DNA from: Alkaliphilus transvaalensis ATCC 700919
GTDB taxonomy: Bacteria > Bacillota > Clostridia > Peptostreptococcales > Natronincolaceae
NCBI RefSeq assembly: GCF_000621485.1
Contig: NZ_JHYF01000016.1
Coordinates: 62,001 to 126,000, forward strand
Length of the DNA stretch: 64,000 bases
Reading direction: 5' to 3'
The notes beneath the pieces were generated by a model. It did no database searches, was not told the DNA's origin, and was given only the letters and a program-made list of their open reading frames with translations. Of the stretch, positions 9,481 to 17,401 are shown in pieces. The translations under genes were made by a program, and so were the position numbers. Numbering within the stretch: the stretch's first letter is position 1; each line of letters starts with the position of its first letter.

Positions 9481-9865
9481 AGTATTGATCCCTTTCTAAA
9501 GTTCCGAAGCTAGTAGGGGTTTCCCATAAAACCAGTTTTTGAAGCTTTACACGGTCATCAGAAATGGCTTCATCTAGTTCTTGAAATATCCACACAAGCA
9601 TATTTTCACAGGTTGTATTAAAATCAAAAATATCATTTAAATATCGATGATCCAGTTTATTAAGTACTTTCTCTTTAACAATACTTTTTAAGTCATTGAA
9701 GTCCATTACCATTCCTCTAAAATCAACCTTTCCCCTTAAGGTTACCTCTAATTTATAGGTATGTCCGTGGAGATATTTACAATCTCCTTCGTAGTGATCT
9801 AGCTTATGGGCACTATCAAAGGTAAAAATCTTCGTTACATCTATTGTTTTGTTATGCATTACCAA
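9467..9865 (-). CDS. queD: 6-carboxy-5,6,7,8-tetrahydropterin synthase QueD
   Basis: QueD converts dihydroneopterin triphosphate to 6-carboxy-tetrahydropterin. The zinc histidines are visible in S-A-H-K-L and H-G-H-T-Y, with the catalytic cysteine in G-D-C-K-Y. A later H-R-Y-L-N segment is also family-typical. The start drawn is ATG at 9865; a second methionine two codons on is equally possible. It overlaps the upstream activase gene and the downstream queE by 14 bases each, so the pair of dehydratase-like genes and the que genes form one coupled operon. Confidence 0.95.
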   Translation of the reverse strand: MVMHNKTIDVTKIFTFDSAHKLDHYEGDCKYLHGHTYKLEVTLRGKVDFRGMVMDFNDLKSIVKEKVLNKLDHRYLNDIFDFNTTCENMLVWIFQELDEAISDDRVKLQKLVLWETPTSFGTLERDQYYAES

Positions 9866-10631
9866 TCTTCCTTTCTTTTATCAAACCAAGATAGCCACAG
9901 CCAATAGCTCCATTAATCTGGGGATATTCTGGAATAACAACTTCAGCAAAGTCTTCCTTCAGATAGTGGATAATGGCTTCATTTTGGGCTACACCACCAG
10001 TTAAAACCAAGACTTTACTCTTTAATTTTTGTATTTGGGGTTTTATTCTTTTATATAGAGAATAGTTTATTCCTGCCGCCAGTCGGCTAGTCGTGTGACC
10101 TAAGGCAATTTGACCGATTAATTCTGATTCTCCAAATACTGCACAAGTTGTATTTAACTGTACAGGATTAACATATTCTTTTTTTAGTTCATCTAAGGAA
10201 ATCTCCAATACAGCAGCCATATTTTCAAGATATCTGCCACTAGATGCAGCGCATTTATCATTTAGAATCATATCAGTCATGATGCTATTTTCTACTTTTA
10301 TTACCTTGAAATCTTGGCCACCAATGTCTAGTAGGGTAAAGTTTTCAAGTTTGGTTTGATATAACGCTCCGTAAACATGGGCTTTAAGCTCATTAATTAC
10401 CTTAGCCCCAGCCACTTGAATATTATTTCTACCGTAACCAGTACTGATTACCTGATTCACTTCTCCTAATCCTAATGCATCAAGGTTAACCATTACCTCT
10501 CCATCCACCGTTTTACTAAAATCACGATAAAATTTCATGGTACTGATAATCTCAGCCTTTTCTAGCACGCCATCTATTAAAAGGGCAATCTTTACTGCTC
10601 TACTGCCAATATCAATTCCTAATGTTCTCAT
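9852..10631 (-). CDS. HgdC/BcrA-type ATPase activator of a 2-hydroxyacyl-CoA dehydratase-like protein
   Basis: This is the archerase family: a homodimeric ATPase that holds a [4Fe-4S] cluster between subunits and injects a low-potential electron into a partner. The ASKHA phosphate loop G-I-D-I-G-S is at residues 5-10, with a second one at L-D-I-G-G-Q-D. The two cluster cysteines are in N-D-K-C-A-A-S-S-G-R and T-T-C-A-V-F. Its partner gene is 4 bases upstream, and its 3' end overlaps queD. Known partners reduce 2-hydroxyacyl-CoA, benzoyl-CoA or, in double-cubane proteins, small molecules. The placement inside a queuosine operon suggests a reductive step on a deazapurine or queuosine intermediate (inference). 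Confidence 0.93.
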   Translation of the reverse strand: MRTLGIDIGSRAVKIALLIDGVLEKAEIISTMKFYRDFSKTVDGEVMVNLDALGLGEVNQVISTGYGRNNIQVAGAKVINELKAHVYGALYQTKLENFTLLDIGGQDFKVIKVENSIMTDMILNDKCAASSGRYLENMAAVLEISLDELKKEYVNPVQLNTTCAVFGESELIGQIALGHTTSRLAAGINYSLYKRIKPQIQKLKSKVLVLTGGVAQNEAIIHYLKEDFAEVVIPEYPQINGAIGCGYLGLIKERKIGNA

Positions 10632-10635
10632 CTCA

Positions 10636-11631
10636 TCACTCCTTAAAATCCTTTAACATATCCATAAAGGATTCTAGCCTTAACTTTGTACGGGCATCAG
10701 CTTTACTGGGGAAATCTCCTTCTATGGTTAATACAGGCACTTTCAATTGATTCTTAATTAAGATATCTTCGATACCACGGTAGCAAAAGCTCTGGGTGTA
10801 ATGAATTATGCCATCTAATTTCCTCTCTTCTATTGCTTGTTGTATTTCTTCTAGTCGCCTATTTAAATGATAGGGATAAGTAAAGTTCAAATACATTTGA
10901 TAGATATCTGTATCAATAGGTTCCTTTGCCATCGTGAAGGCTCTTTGTACTTCATTAAAGACAATTCTGCCACCATTTTCTTCTACCAAATCATAAAGGT
11001 CTTCTATGATGGGCGGTACCCCAATATAGCCTAATCGCACTTCGTTTTGGGGAAAGGGAGGTCGAATCTCTATTTCCTTGATGGTTGCTTCAAGTTCATC
11101 TGAAAAGGCATTAGGGTTTCCGTTAAAATCACTTGAAGAAACCTGCCATAAATGGTTCTCAAAGCCTGTTGCTTGGTTTGTCTTCCAAGTTAATTCATCA
11201 AGGTACTTAATTCTTTGTCGGATTGGGTAAAGTCTTCTTTTAACTTCTTCTACTTTTTCTAAATCAACATTAAAATAGTTCATTAAATGATTAATTTCTT
11301 CAACAATTATTTCGTATCTTCTATTCTGGGGAAATCCGAAGGGGACAACCTCTTTCCCTTTAGACTGCCAGACTTCAATTAAGGCTTTTGTGTTAGAACA
11401 ATCACCTTCTGTCACCCCAATAACCATATCAATATCGGTTAATAGGGCAGTTGCATATAATCCTTTGATCCAAGCACATAGGTTTCGTGGAAAGCCTTCC
11501 ACTTCAGAGTACTCTATATAATCTAATGCCTTTCCGCTAGTAACAAAGATGTTATTTAAATCCACCGGAGTAACTCCTGCTGCGAAGAGTACTTCTACAG
11601 GAACAGTGGTTGTTAGTCCCACTTTCTTCAT
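10636..11631 (-). CDS. 2-hydroxyacyl-CoA dehydratase D-component/double-cubane-like protein
   Basis: The protein belongs to the HgdB/FldC/BcrC fold family, whose members bind [4Fe-4S] or [8Fe-9S] clusters and receive electrons from an HgdC-type ATPase. At 331 residues it is a single, rather short chain instead of the usual two dehydratase subunits. Three well-placed cysteines are visible (N-L-C-A-W near residue 52, G-D-C-S-N near 78 and S-F-C-Y-R near 286), which is the set expected for one cluster. The G-V-T-P-V-D-L and T-E-G-D motifs are family-typical. It is the first gene behind the preQ1 riboswitch. No CoA-pathway gene is nearby in the operon, so its substrate is unlikely to be a standard acyl-CoA. 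Confidence 0.9.
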   Translation of the reverse strand: MKKVGLTTTVPVEVLFAAGVTPVDLNNIFVTSGKALDYIEYSEVEGFPRNLCAWIKGLYATALLTDIDMVIGVTEGDCSNTKALIEVWQSKGKEVVPFGFPQNRRYEIIVEEINHLMNYFNVDLEKVEEVKRRLYPIRQRIKYLDELTWKTNQATGFENHLWQVSSSDFNGNPNAFSDELEATIKEIEIRPPFPQNEVRLGYIGVPPIIEDLYDLVEENGGRIVFNEVQRAFTMAKEPIDTDIYQMYLNFTYPYHLNRRLEEIQQAIEERKLDGIIHYTQSFCYRGIEDILIKNQLKVPVLTIEGDFPSKADARTKLRLESFMDMLKDFKE

Positions 11632-11639
11632 GGAAAAGC

Positions 11640-11839
11640 TCCTTTCATGTCAAAATATAATAGAAAATTATTCAACAAACAAAAAAGCTACCTAAATAGG
11701 TAGCCTCGATTATAAAATATAAGTTATTAAGATACTAAGCATTGACCTTAAGGTGCCACAATAAAATCACCATAACCTAAAAACCTTTAGGAAGCCCCCC
11801 AAAGGTATTTCAGTATGATATGACCCTAAATGATTAATG
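11640..11839 (-). promoter_or_regulatory. Long structured leader between preQ1 aptamer and first gene
   Basis: About 135 transcribed bases separate the aptamer from the terminator, far more than most preQ1-I platforms. Visible pairings include ACCUUU with AAAGGU around 11807-11783, and a long-range helix between the aptamer tail CUAAGGCAUU (11845-11836) and AAUGCUUAG (about 11742-11734). The long-range helix would compete with the aptamer pseudoknot. A G6 run and GGUGAUUUUAUUGUGGCACC lie between. I cannot assign this part to a known riboswitch class. Confidence 0.5.
11684..11703 (-). terminator. Riboswitch-controlled intrinsic terminator
   Basis: GCUACCUA pairs with UAGGUAGC around a two-base loop, and six U follow on the minus strand, about 50 bases before the first operon gene. 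It is the likely off-state of the preQ1 leader. Confidence 0.85.
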
Positions 11840-11879
11840 CCTTAGTTTTATTTAAGGACAGGAGGCTCTCGAACTGTCC
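11840..11879 (-). promoter_or_regulatory. preQ1-I riboswitch aptamer
   Basis: On the minus strand GGACAG (11879-11874) pairs with CUGUCC (11861-11856) around a 12-base loop UUCGAGAGCCUC. The A-rich tail UUAAAUAAAACUAAGG follows. Stem, loop (UUC..GC..UC) and AAAACUAAGG tail are the class I preQ1 aptamer arrangement, in which the tail forms a pseudoknot with the loop. It sits at the 5' end of the transcript for the dehydratase-like pair and queD-queE-folE-queC, so the end product preQ1 should turn the operon down. Confidence 0.9.
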
Positions 11880-11881
11880 AT

Positions 11882-11910
11882 TTTATAATTTAACATATTA
11901 ATGAGTTCAA
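11882..11910 (-). promoter_or_regulatory. Promoter of the preQ1-controlled queuosine operon
   Basis: Minus strand TTGAAC (11910-11905), a 17-base spacer and TATAAA (11887-11882). The predicted start lies at the first bases of the preQ1 aptamer. Confidence 0.7.
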
Positions 11911-11919
11911 TACAAGTCT

Positions 11920-12618
11920 TTAAGGATTAATTTTTCCTTTAACATGCATATTTTCTCTTGCCTCTAGCTTTTTCTTCAAGAAACCCATTAATAGATAATA
12001 TAGCAGTAAAAATGAGATGGGAATTATTCCAGATCTCCAATTTTCAAGAATATCTATGGATTTAGCAAAGAAAAAGGTATAGGTAAAGGTACCAGGAATC
12101 ATTCCCAAAATACTAGCTAAAAGATATTTTTTAAAAGAAATGTTAGTTATACCAAAGAAATAGTTAATTGGTGTAAAAGGAACGACATAAACATTTCTTA
12201 ATAAGAAAATATATTCAAAACTATACTTTTCAATATTTTTAGATACTGTCAGAAATTTACTTCCTTTTCCTTTAATAAACTTATTAAGCATTCTTTGAAT
12301 ATAACTTTTACCAAGTAGTCGGGCTATTCCAAAAGATAAACTACAGCTAATAATTGCAGCTAATAAAGAATAAATAAAGCCCCAGGTTAAGCCAAAGTAG
12401 ATTGCGGCAATTGCCTTCATCCAAGAAATAGGCATAAAGCATAGACTACCAACCACAGTTATGATAATAAATATTACTCCACTTAGGGGCGTCTTCTCCA
12501 TTTGCTGAAAAAAGAGAAGTAAATCCTCTTTAGAACCGATTGGTAGTCGTGAACAGATAACATAAATACCTAATACCAGTAACCCAATTCTTATTATGTT
12601 TAGTAGCTTATTCCTCAT
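11920..12618 (-). CDS. TVP38/TMEM64 (DedA-like) membrane protein
   Basis: The 232 residues hold about five or six hydrophobic segments, including a re-entrant-looking region with G-x-x-F-G/R-L-L-G-K near residue 95-105. This matches the SNARE-associated/TVP38 family. Related bacterial proteins act in lipid scrambling or ion homeostasis; the substrate here is unknown. The gene starts at the stop of cbiO (shared base at 12618), so it is the last gene of the metal transporter operon. No terminator hairpin is evident between its stop and the promoter of the next operon at 11910. Confidence 0.85.
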   Translation of the reverse strand: MRNKLLNIIRIGLLVLGIYVICSRLPIGSKEDLLLFFQQMEKTPLSGVIFIIITVVGSLCFMPISWMKAIAAIYFGLTWGFIYSLLAAIISCSLSFGIARLLGKSYIQRMLNKFIKGKGSKFLTVSKNIEKYSFEYIFLLRNVYVVPFTPINYFFGITNISFKKYLLASILGMIPGTFTYTFFFAKSIDILENWRSGIIPISFLLLYYLLMGFLKKKLEARENMHVKGKINP

Positions 12619-13496
12619 TAAACAACCTTTTCTTCATTTGTAATGTTAAAATCAGTAATGATTTTTTTAGTTTCTAATAATTTAATTAATTCTTCTTCTG
12701 CTTCTTTAAGGTTTTTTGGTATTTTAATGTTATATCCTTTATTTTTTAACCTAGAAAAAAGTTCTGTTAGTAAAGGTGGTTCTAGGTTTGCCGCCTTCAT
12801 AACTTCAACTTGGTTAAAGACTTCTTGTGGGTTTCCGCATGTAACAATTTTACCATCATTTAACACATATACTCGATCAGCTATTTCAGGTACTACGTTT
12901 ATATCATGGGTGGTAATAATCAATGTAATCCCATGAATTTCATTTAATTCTTTTAATAGAGCTACCATCTCAGCTTTAGATTTTGGATCTAGCGCATCAA
13001 AGGGTTCGTCTAGAATCAGTATTTTCGGTAACATAACCATAGAACCTGCAAGGGCAACCTTCTTTTTTTGTCCACCACTTAGGTAGTGGGGGATTTTGTC
13101 TAATAAGCCCTCTATTCCTAAGCATCTTGCAACACTTTTAACCTTTTCATCTATTTCATTCTTATTCATTCTTTCATTTCTTGGGGTAAAGGCGATATCA
13201 TCATAAACCCTTGGCCCAATAATTTGCTCATCAACATTTTGGAAAACAACACCAATGTTTTTACGGATGGTATTAAAATTTTTATAAGGTTTGAGTCCCA
13301 TTACTTCTACTGTACCCTCTACAGGTGAAAGAAGTCCCAGAATGTGAGACAATAATGTGGTTTTACCGGCTCCATTTGGACCAAGAATAACAATTTTCTC
13401 TCCTGGATTTACGATAAAATCTAATCCACATATACTTACTTCTGTTTTATCGGGATAAATATGTTTTAAACACTGTACTTTTATTATAGGTTCCAT
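12618..13496 (-). CDS. cbiO: Nickel/cobalt ECF transporter ATPase (CbiO/NikO)
   Basis: This is the ABC ATPase that powers metal uptake with CbiM and CbiQ. Walker A G-P-N-G-A-G-K-T-T, the signature L-S-G-G-Q-K-K-K and Walker B I-L-I-L-D-E-P-F-D-A-L are intact, followed by the H-loop T-T-H-D. I place the start at the methionine before E-P-I-I-K-V (292 residues) rather than 24 codons earlier, because that gives family length, a ribosome site (GGGACGGTGA) and a short overlap with cbiQ. The C-terminal 60 residues are an accessory segment found in cobalt-type ATPases. Confidence 0.93.
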   Translation of the reverse strand: MEPIIKVQCLKHIYPDKTEVSICGLDFIVNPGEKIVILGPNGAGKTTLLSHILGLLSPVEGTVEVMGLKPYKNFNTIRKNIGVVFQNVDEQIIGPRVYDDIAFTPRNERMNKNEIDEKVKSVARCLGIEGLLDKIPHYLSGGQKKKVALAGSMVMLPKILILDEPFDALDPKSKAEMVALLKELNEIHGITLIITTHDINVVPEIADRVYVLNDGKIVTCGNPQEVFNQVEVMKAANLEPPLLTELFSRLKNKGYNIKIPKNLKEAEEELIKLLETKKIITDFNITNEEKVV

Positions 13497-14197
13497 GGTA
13501 TCACCGTCCCTAGTAATGTTATTATGCCTAAGCTTATGATCATATAGTCTATTGGTTTCATTGGCCATAAGGCTACTGTCATGGGAATGCCCCCCTTATA
13601 GCCTCTTAGTGTATAAATTTGGTACATTCGATCACTCATTTCAAAGGAATGAATAATCATAACGCCAATGGCAGCACCAATATTTTTTAAGTTAGCAATG
13701 ATATTATAGGGATGATAACCTCCCCTTAATTTAATACTCTTAACTAAGTTTTCTATTTGTCCAATTAAAATAAATAAAGAACGATAGGTAAATAGTAAGA
13801 TATCTACTAATAATTTTGGAAGAAATAGTGAGAAAACAGCAAAAATGTCAACATAGGGGGTGGTTGTTATAAGAAGAACCATTGTCATTGCTGCGCCTAC
13901 TGCCTTCTGTAAAACGATAATCCCTAGTATCCATGATTGCTGAAATCTTAAAATCGCAAATAAAATACTGAATATAACAGGGTAAACAATAAGGTGTCCT
14001 ACCTGCCCTAATGGCACTTTACTAATGAAGAAAAATAACCCTACTATAATCATTAAGGCTCCTAATTTTACAACGTCATTAGTTATAATAAAACTTGTTA
14101 AGAGAAATAGTGTTAAAAGAAGCTTAGAGATAGCCTTAGCTTTATGAAAAAGGCTATCTCCTGTGTTTGATATTTGATCTATTTCAGCTATATGCAT
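13484..14197 (-). CDS. cbiQ: Nickel/cobalt ECF transporter transmembrane component (CbiQ/NikQ)
   Basis: CbiQ couples ATP hydrolysis by CbiO to the substrate-binding CbiM. The 237 residues contain about five membrane segments and the coupling motif region (S-I-K-L-R-G-G-Y and Y-T-L-R-G-Y-K-G-G near residues 155-205), where cytoplasmic helices contact the ATPase. It lies between cbiM and cbiO. Metal choice cannot be told from this subunit. Confidence 0.92.
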   Translation of the reverse strand: MHIAEIDQISNTGDSLFHKAKAISKLLLTLFLLTSFIITNDVVKLGALMIIVGLFFFISKVPLGQVGHLIVYPVIFSILFAILRFQQSWILGIIVLQKAVGAAMTMVLLITTTPYVDIFAVFSLFLPKLLVDILLFTYRSLFILIGQIENLVKSIKLRGGYHPYNIIANLKNIGAAIGVMIIHSFEMSDRMYQIYTLRGYKGGIPMTVALWPMKPIDYMIISLGIITLLGTVIPWNL

Positions 14198-14245
14198 TTA
14201 CATCCCCTACTTTACATTATACTTAATATCTTAGCTAAATTTTCA

Positions 14246-15007
14246 CTATTGATCTATCTTTAAATTTTCATCTAATTCTTTTGGTTTTTTTTCGTAAATT
14301 AAATCTGGTCTAACCTTCATAAAGAACCTTATGATATAAGCAGTACCAAAGGATTCTAATAGATTACCAACTACAAAAACCATAATAACCGCAGCCCAAC
14401 CTGTAAAGAAAATATATTTAGCACCAGCTGCTGGTGATTCATCATTTTCTATAGCCTCTTCATGACCTTCTTCAATTAACTGTTCTTCATGGGAATGGAG
14501 ATGAAAGTCTGGCATTGCATTTCTAAGTCCAGCTAAAGAACCCACCATTGTCACCATCATCGTCATGGATATAATTAAGGCTATGGAAGTTGCAATTACA
14601 GTACTAGGCATTTGTCCTAGCTTTTTACTTAATGTTTTGAAAAGATAATAACCTATTAACACTTCTGTCCCAACAATTAAGGTATTTAACCCTACTAAGG
14701 TTATTCCTCCATGGGCTACAAGGGCCAACATAAGGTTTACAACAAAAACAGATATAAAGGCAAATCCAGGGCCTATTAATATTCCTGAAAGTACAGCTAA
14801 GGTTAAATGAACTGGTACAATACCTAAAGGAACCGACATCCCTATAATCATAATCGCTGTTACAATACCGATCATTGGAACTTTACGTCTGATTTCTTCA
14901 CCTTCTACTTTCCTTAAAACAAAATAGATAATACCTAAAGCAATTAAGTAACCTGTAATCCACCATACAGAACCGATAATTCCATCTGGAATATGGATAT
15001 GACTCAT
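14246..15007 (-). CDS. cbiM: Nickel/cobalt ECF transporter substrate-binding component (CbiM/NikM)
   Basis: CbiM binds Co2+ or Ni2+ with its N-terminal residues. The M-S-H-I-H-I-P-D-G-I start is diagnostic, and the amino terminus plus the two histidines are metal ligands. Seven or so membrane segments follow. An external loop at residues about 168-195 is rich in His, Glu and Asp (H-L-H-S-H-E-E), as in NikM-type proteins. A further C-terminal membrane segment is present, and no separate CbiN/NikN gene is seen. This favours a nickel-type or N-less arrangement, but the metal is not certain. The operon is cbiM-cbiQ-cbiO-TVP38. Confidence 0.92.
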   Translation of the reverse strand: MSHIHIPDGIIGSVWWITGYLIALGIIYFVLRKVEGEEIRRKVPMIGIVTAIMIIGMSVPLGIVPVHLTLAVLSGILIGPGFAFISVFVVNLMLALVAHGGITLVGLNTLIVGTEVLIGYYLFKTLSKKLGQMPSTVIATSIALIISMTMMVTMVGSLAGLRNAMPDFHLHSHEEQLIEEGHEEAIENDESPAAGAKYIFFTGWAAVIMVFVVGNLLESFGTAYIIRFFMKVRPDLIYEKKPKELDENLKIDQ

Positions 15008-15043
15008 GATAATACCTCCCTATTAACTATACATTTAATCAAT

Positions 15044-15058
15044 TGATTATGATAATCA
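15044..15058 (-). promoter_or_regulatory. Fur-family 7-1-7 operator
   Basis: TGATTAT-G-ATAATCA is a perfect 7-1-7 inverted repeat, the geometry bound by Fur, Zur, PerR and Nur. It lies 19-33 bases downstream of the -10 element and about 37 bases before the cbiM start, a position suited to repression. This suggests metal- or redox-responsive control of the transporter; which Fur paralogue reads it is not known. Confidence 0.7.
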
Positions 15059-15076
15059 TTTGCGTTACCCAAACTT

Positions 15077-15105
15077 ATTGTACATAACTAGGCTGCAAAT
15101 GTCAA
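15077..15105 (-). promoter_or_regulatory. Promoter of the cbiMQO operon
   Basis: Minus strand TTGACA (15105-15100), a 17-base spacer and TACAAT (15082-15077): a near-consensus housekeeping promoter. Confidence 0.8.
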
Positions 15106-15250
15106 AGATAATTATTTATAAAAATGGAACTGTTTTAATCAAGTATCGAAATAAACTGTTATGGCATTAGTTCTTTTCTATATAATATTACCACAACTTA
15201 GCAATCTAAACACAGTTTTTAATAAACGTAAATTTTATACTTATTTTCAA

Positions 15251-15278
15251 AAAAATACTGCTTCCTTTTATGGAAGCA
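15251..15278 (-). terminator. Terminator of the catabolic operon
   Basis: A 7-bp stem (TGCTTCC with GGAAGCA, 15259-15265 and 15272-15278) is followed on the minus strand by GTATTTTTTT, 25 bases after the stop of the CoA-transferase gene. Confidence 0.8.
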
Positions 15279-15302
15279 ATGAGTAACTAATTTATAATAG
15301 GT

Positions 15303-16490
15303 TTAGAAAATATTTTTATCTTTTAGACGCTTTAATTTTTCATTGCTATATTGGAGTAGTTCCTTCAATATTTCTTCAGTATGCTGTCCTAGTATAGGAG
15401 CAGGTCTTCTAACTTTTCCCGGTGTATCACTTAGTTTTATTGGGATTCCGGGCATTTTTAACTTACCAGCTACTGGGTGTTCTACTTCTATTACCATCTC
15501 TCTTGCCTGCACCTGAGGATTTTCTAAAACTTGATCTATTGTGTTGATGGGTCCATTAGGAATGCCACCATTGTCAAGTAGCAATTGCCATTCTGCGGTG
15601 GTTTTTAGCTTAAAAGCCTCGCTAATTAATGGTCGTAAAGCTTCGTAGTTACTATTTCTTAGCGGGTTAGTTTTAAACCTATCATCATCAACCAATGTTT
15701 CTCTTTCAAGAATGAGGCACAATTTTTTCCACAGGGCATCATTGCCGGCTGCAATCATTATTTCGCCATCTAGGGTGTCAAAAGACTCGAAGGGTACAAT
15801 GGAAGGATGACGATTACCCCCTGGCTTCGGCACTTCCCCTGTTACGGCATATCTTGCAATCGCATTTTCTAGTAGAGATACTTGACAGTCTAGCATAGCA
15901 ACATCAACTTTTTGTCCTTTTCCAGTAATACTTCGGCTATGAAGGGCTGTTAATATCCCTATAACAGTAAACATACCTGCTGTAAGGTCACCAATAGAGG
16001 AACCTACCCTTGTTGGCTTTCCACCCTTTTCCCCTGTAATACTCATGATTCCCCCCATTGCCTGCACCACAGCATCATAGGCAGCCCTTTTGCTATAGGG
16101 CCCAGAATGACCAAAGCCAGATGTAGCGGCATAAATTAGTTTAGGATTAACCTCCTTTAATTCTTTGTATCCTAAGTTTAGCTTTTCCATTGTTCCAGGT
16201 CGAAAATTTTCTACGAGTACATCTACTTGAGAAATCAGTTCCAGAAAAATTTTTTTACCCTCATGCTCTTTTAAATTTAAAGTTATGCTTCTTTTATTGC
16301 GGTTAATACTCATAAAATAGGCACTTTCATTGTTAACATGGGGGCCAAACTGCCTAGCATCATCACCTGTGTTAGGCAGTTCAACTTTAATAATGTCTGC
16401 TCCTAAATCCCCTAAAATCATAGTGGCGTAGGGCCCTGCCAAAACCCTAGACAGATCCAATACTTTTATATTTTCTAAAGGACACTCCAT
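15303..16490 (-). CDS. CaiB/BaiF class III CoA-transferase
   Basis: Class III CoA-transferases move CoA between carboxylic acids; the family includes formyl-CoA:oxalate CoA-transferase, carnitine and bile-acid enzymes. The N-terminal L-D-L-S-R-V-L-A-G-P motif, the V-E-N-F-R-P-G motif and the catalytic aspartate region (D-V-A-M-L-D, residues about 165-170) are intact. I place the start at the methionine before E-C-P-L-E-N (395 residues, family length), because the upstream extension would overlap the amidase gene. It is the last gene of the operon with the AllFGH-like genes, where an oxalate or oxamate-derived acid is a plausible substrate (inference). Confidence 0.9.
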   Translation of the reverse strand: MECPLENIKVLDLSRVLAGPYATMILGDLGADIIKVELPNTGDDARQFGPHVNNESAYFMSINRNKRSITLNLKEHEGKKIFLELISQVDVLVENFRPGTMEKLNLGYKELKEVNPKLIYAATSGFGHSGPYSKRAAYDAVVQAMGGIMSITGEKGGKPTRVGSSIGDLTAGMFTVIGILTALHSRSITGKGQKVDVAMLDCQVSLLENAIARYAVTGEVPKPGGNRHPSIVPFESFDTLDGEIMIAAGNDALWKKLCLILERETLVDDDRFKTNPLRNSNYEALRPLISEAFKLKTTAEWQLLLDNGGIPNGPINTIDQVLENPQVQAREMVIEVEHPVAGKLKMPGIPIKLSDTPGKVRRPAPILGQHTEEILKELLQYSNEKLKRLKDKNIF

Positions 16491-16506
16491 TTTATCCTGC
16501 CCCCCA

Positions 16507-17397
16507 TTATTTTTTATAGGGAATTCTCTTAGAAGGTTCAAAGGAGCTTTTTCCCTCCTGTAAAATTCCATGATATACTTCTAGGTTTCTATCTTCTAAA
16601 TGATCGAAAATCATCGGAGATTTTGTACCATAGCTAACATATTTGATGGGGTCTGGTACTAGCTTTGTAGCGATGATTTCTTCGCCACCTCTTGCCAGAG
16701 CCAATGTTTGAGCGATTGGGCTTACAATCATACTATGACCAAAATAAAGGTTGCCACCTGCATCTGCACCAACAGCATTGGCAGCAAGAATATATACATG
16801 ATTATCGTAGGCTCTGGCTTTATTAGTTAGTTCCCATATTTCATAACTCCTTAGCAGGGCAGAAGGTCTTGTGATAATTTCTGCTCCTTTTAGGGCTAAA
16901 ACTCTACTAAGTTCTGGGAAGTCGCCATCATAGCAGATGATCATTCCAATTTTCCCAAGCTTAGTCTCTACCATTACTGGGTTTTTACCTGGGGTCGTCC
17001 AGCCACCTCCTTCTTTTCTTTCGGTAGGAAAAGGATGGGTTTTTCGATAATTCCCAAGGATTTCTCCTTGATCATCAATTAAAATAGAACTATTCAGTAC
17101 TTCTCCCTGCATTTTCCCCCTTTCGTAAAGAGGATAGATAACATGGACACCCAAGTCCTTTGCAAGTTTTTGAATTGGTTTTGTGTGATTACTAGGGATT
17201 GGCTTAAGGAGTTGGTAAAATTCATCGGAAGTCATATTTGGTGTGAAACCAGTCGTAATGCTTTCTGGGAATACAACTAACTCTGCTTCATATTCTTTTA
17301 CTGATTTCTCTAGCCAATAGCAAACCTTTTGAATATTTTTTTCTATTTGATTTGGTTCGACTGCCATTTGAACACATGCTGCTATATGTTCCTTCAT
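16507..17397 (-). CDS. Nitrilase-superfamily carbon-nitrogen hydrolase
   Basis: The Glu-Lys-Cys triad is complete: E in V-V-F-P-E-S (residue about 45), K in Y-R-K-T-H and C in I-I-C-Y-D-G-D-F-P-E. The 296-residue length suits the amidase branches (omega-amidase, N-carbamoyl-amino-acid or formamide-type enzymes). In this operon it follows the cyclase-family hydrolase by 4 bases and precedes the CoA-transferase. Oxamate is a simple amide that AllFGH would release, so an oxamate amidase is the attractive reading; ureido or other amides remain possible. Confidence 0.9.
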   Translation of the reverse strand: MKEHIAACVQMAVEPNQIEKNIQKVCYWLEKSVKEYEAELVVFPESITTGFTPNMTSDEFYQLLKPIPSNHTKPIQKLAKDLGVHVIYPLYERGKMQGEVLNSSILIDDQGEILGNYRKTHPFPTERKEGGGWTTPGKNPVMVETKLGKIGMIICYDGDFPELSRVLALKGAEIITRPSALLRSYEIWELTNKARAYDNHVYILAANAVGADAGGNLYFGHSMIVSPIAQTLALARGGEEIIATKLVPDPIKYVSYGTKSPMIFDHLEDRNLEVYHGILQEGKSSFEPSKRIPYKK

Positions 17398-17401
17398 AAT
17401 A

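Noticed and set aside
15008-15120. B12 riboswitch upstream of cbiM
   Set aside because: No B12 box or associated helices; instead a plain promoter with a Fur-type operator is present.
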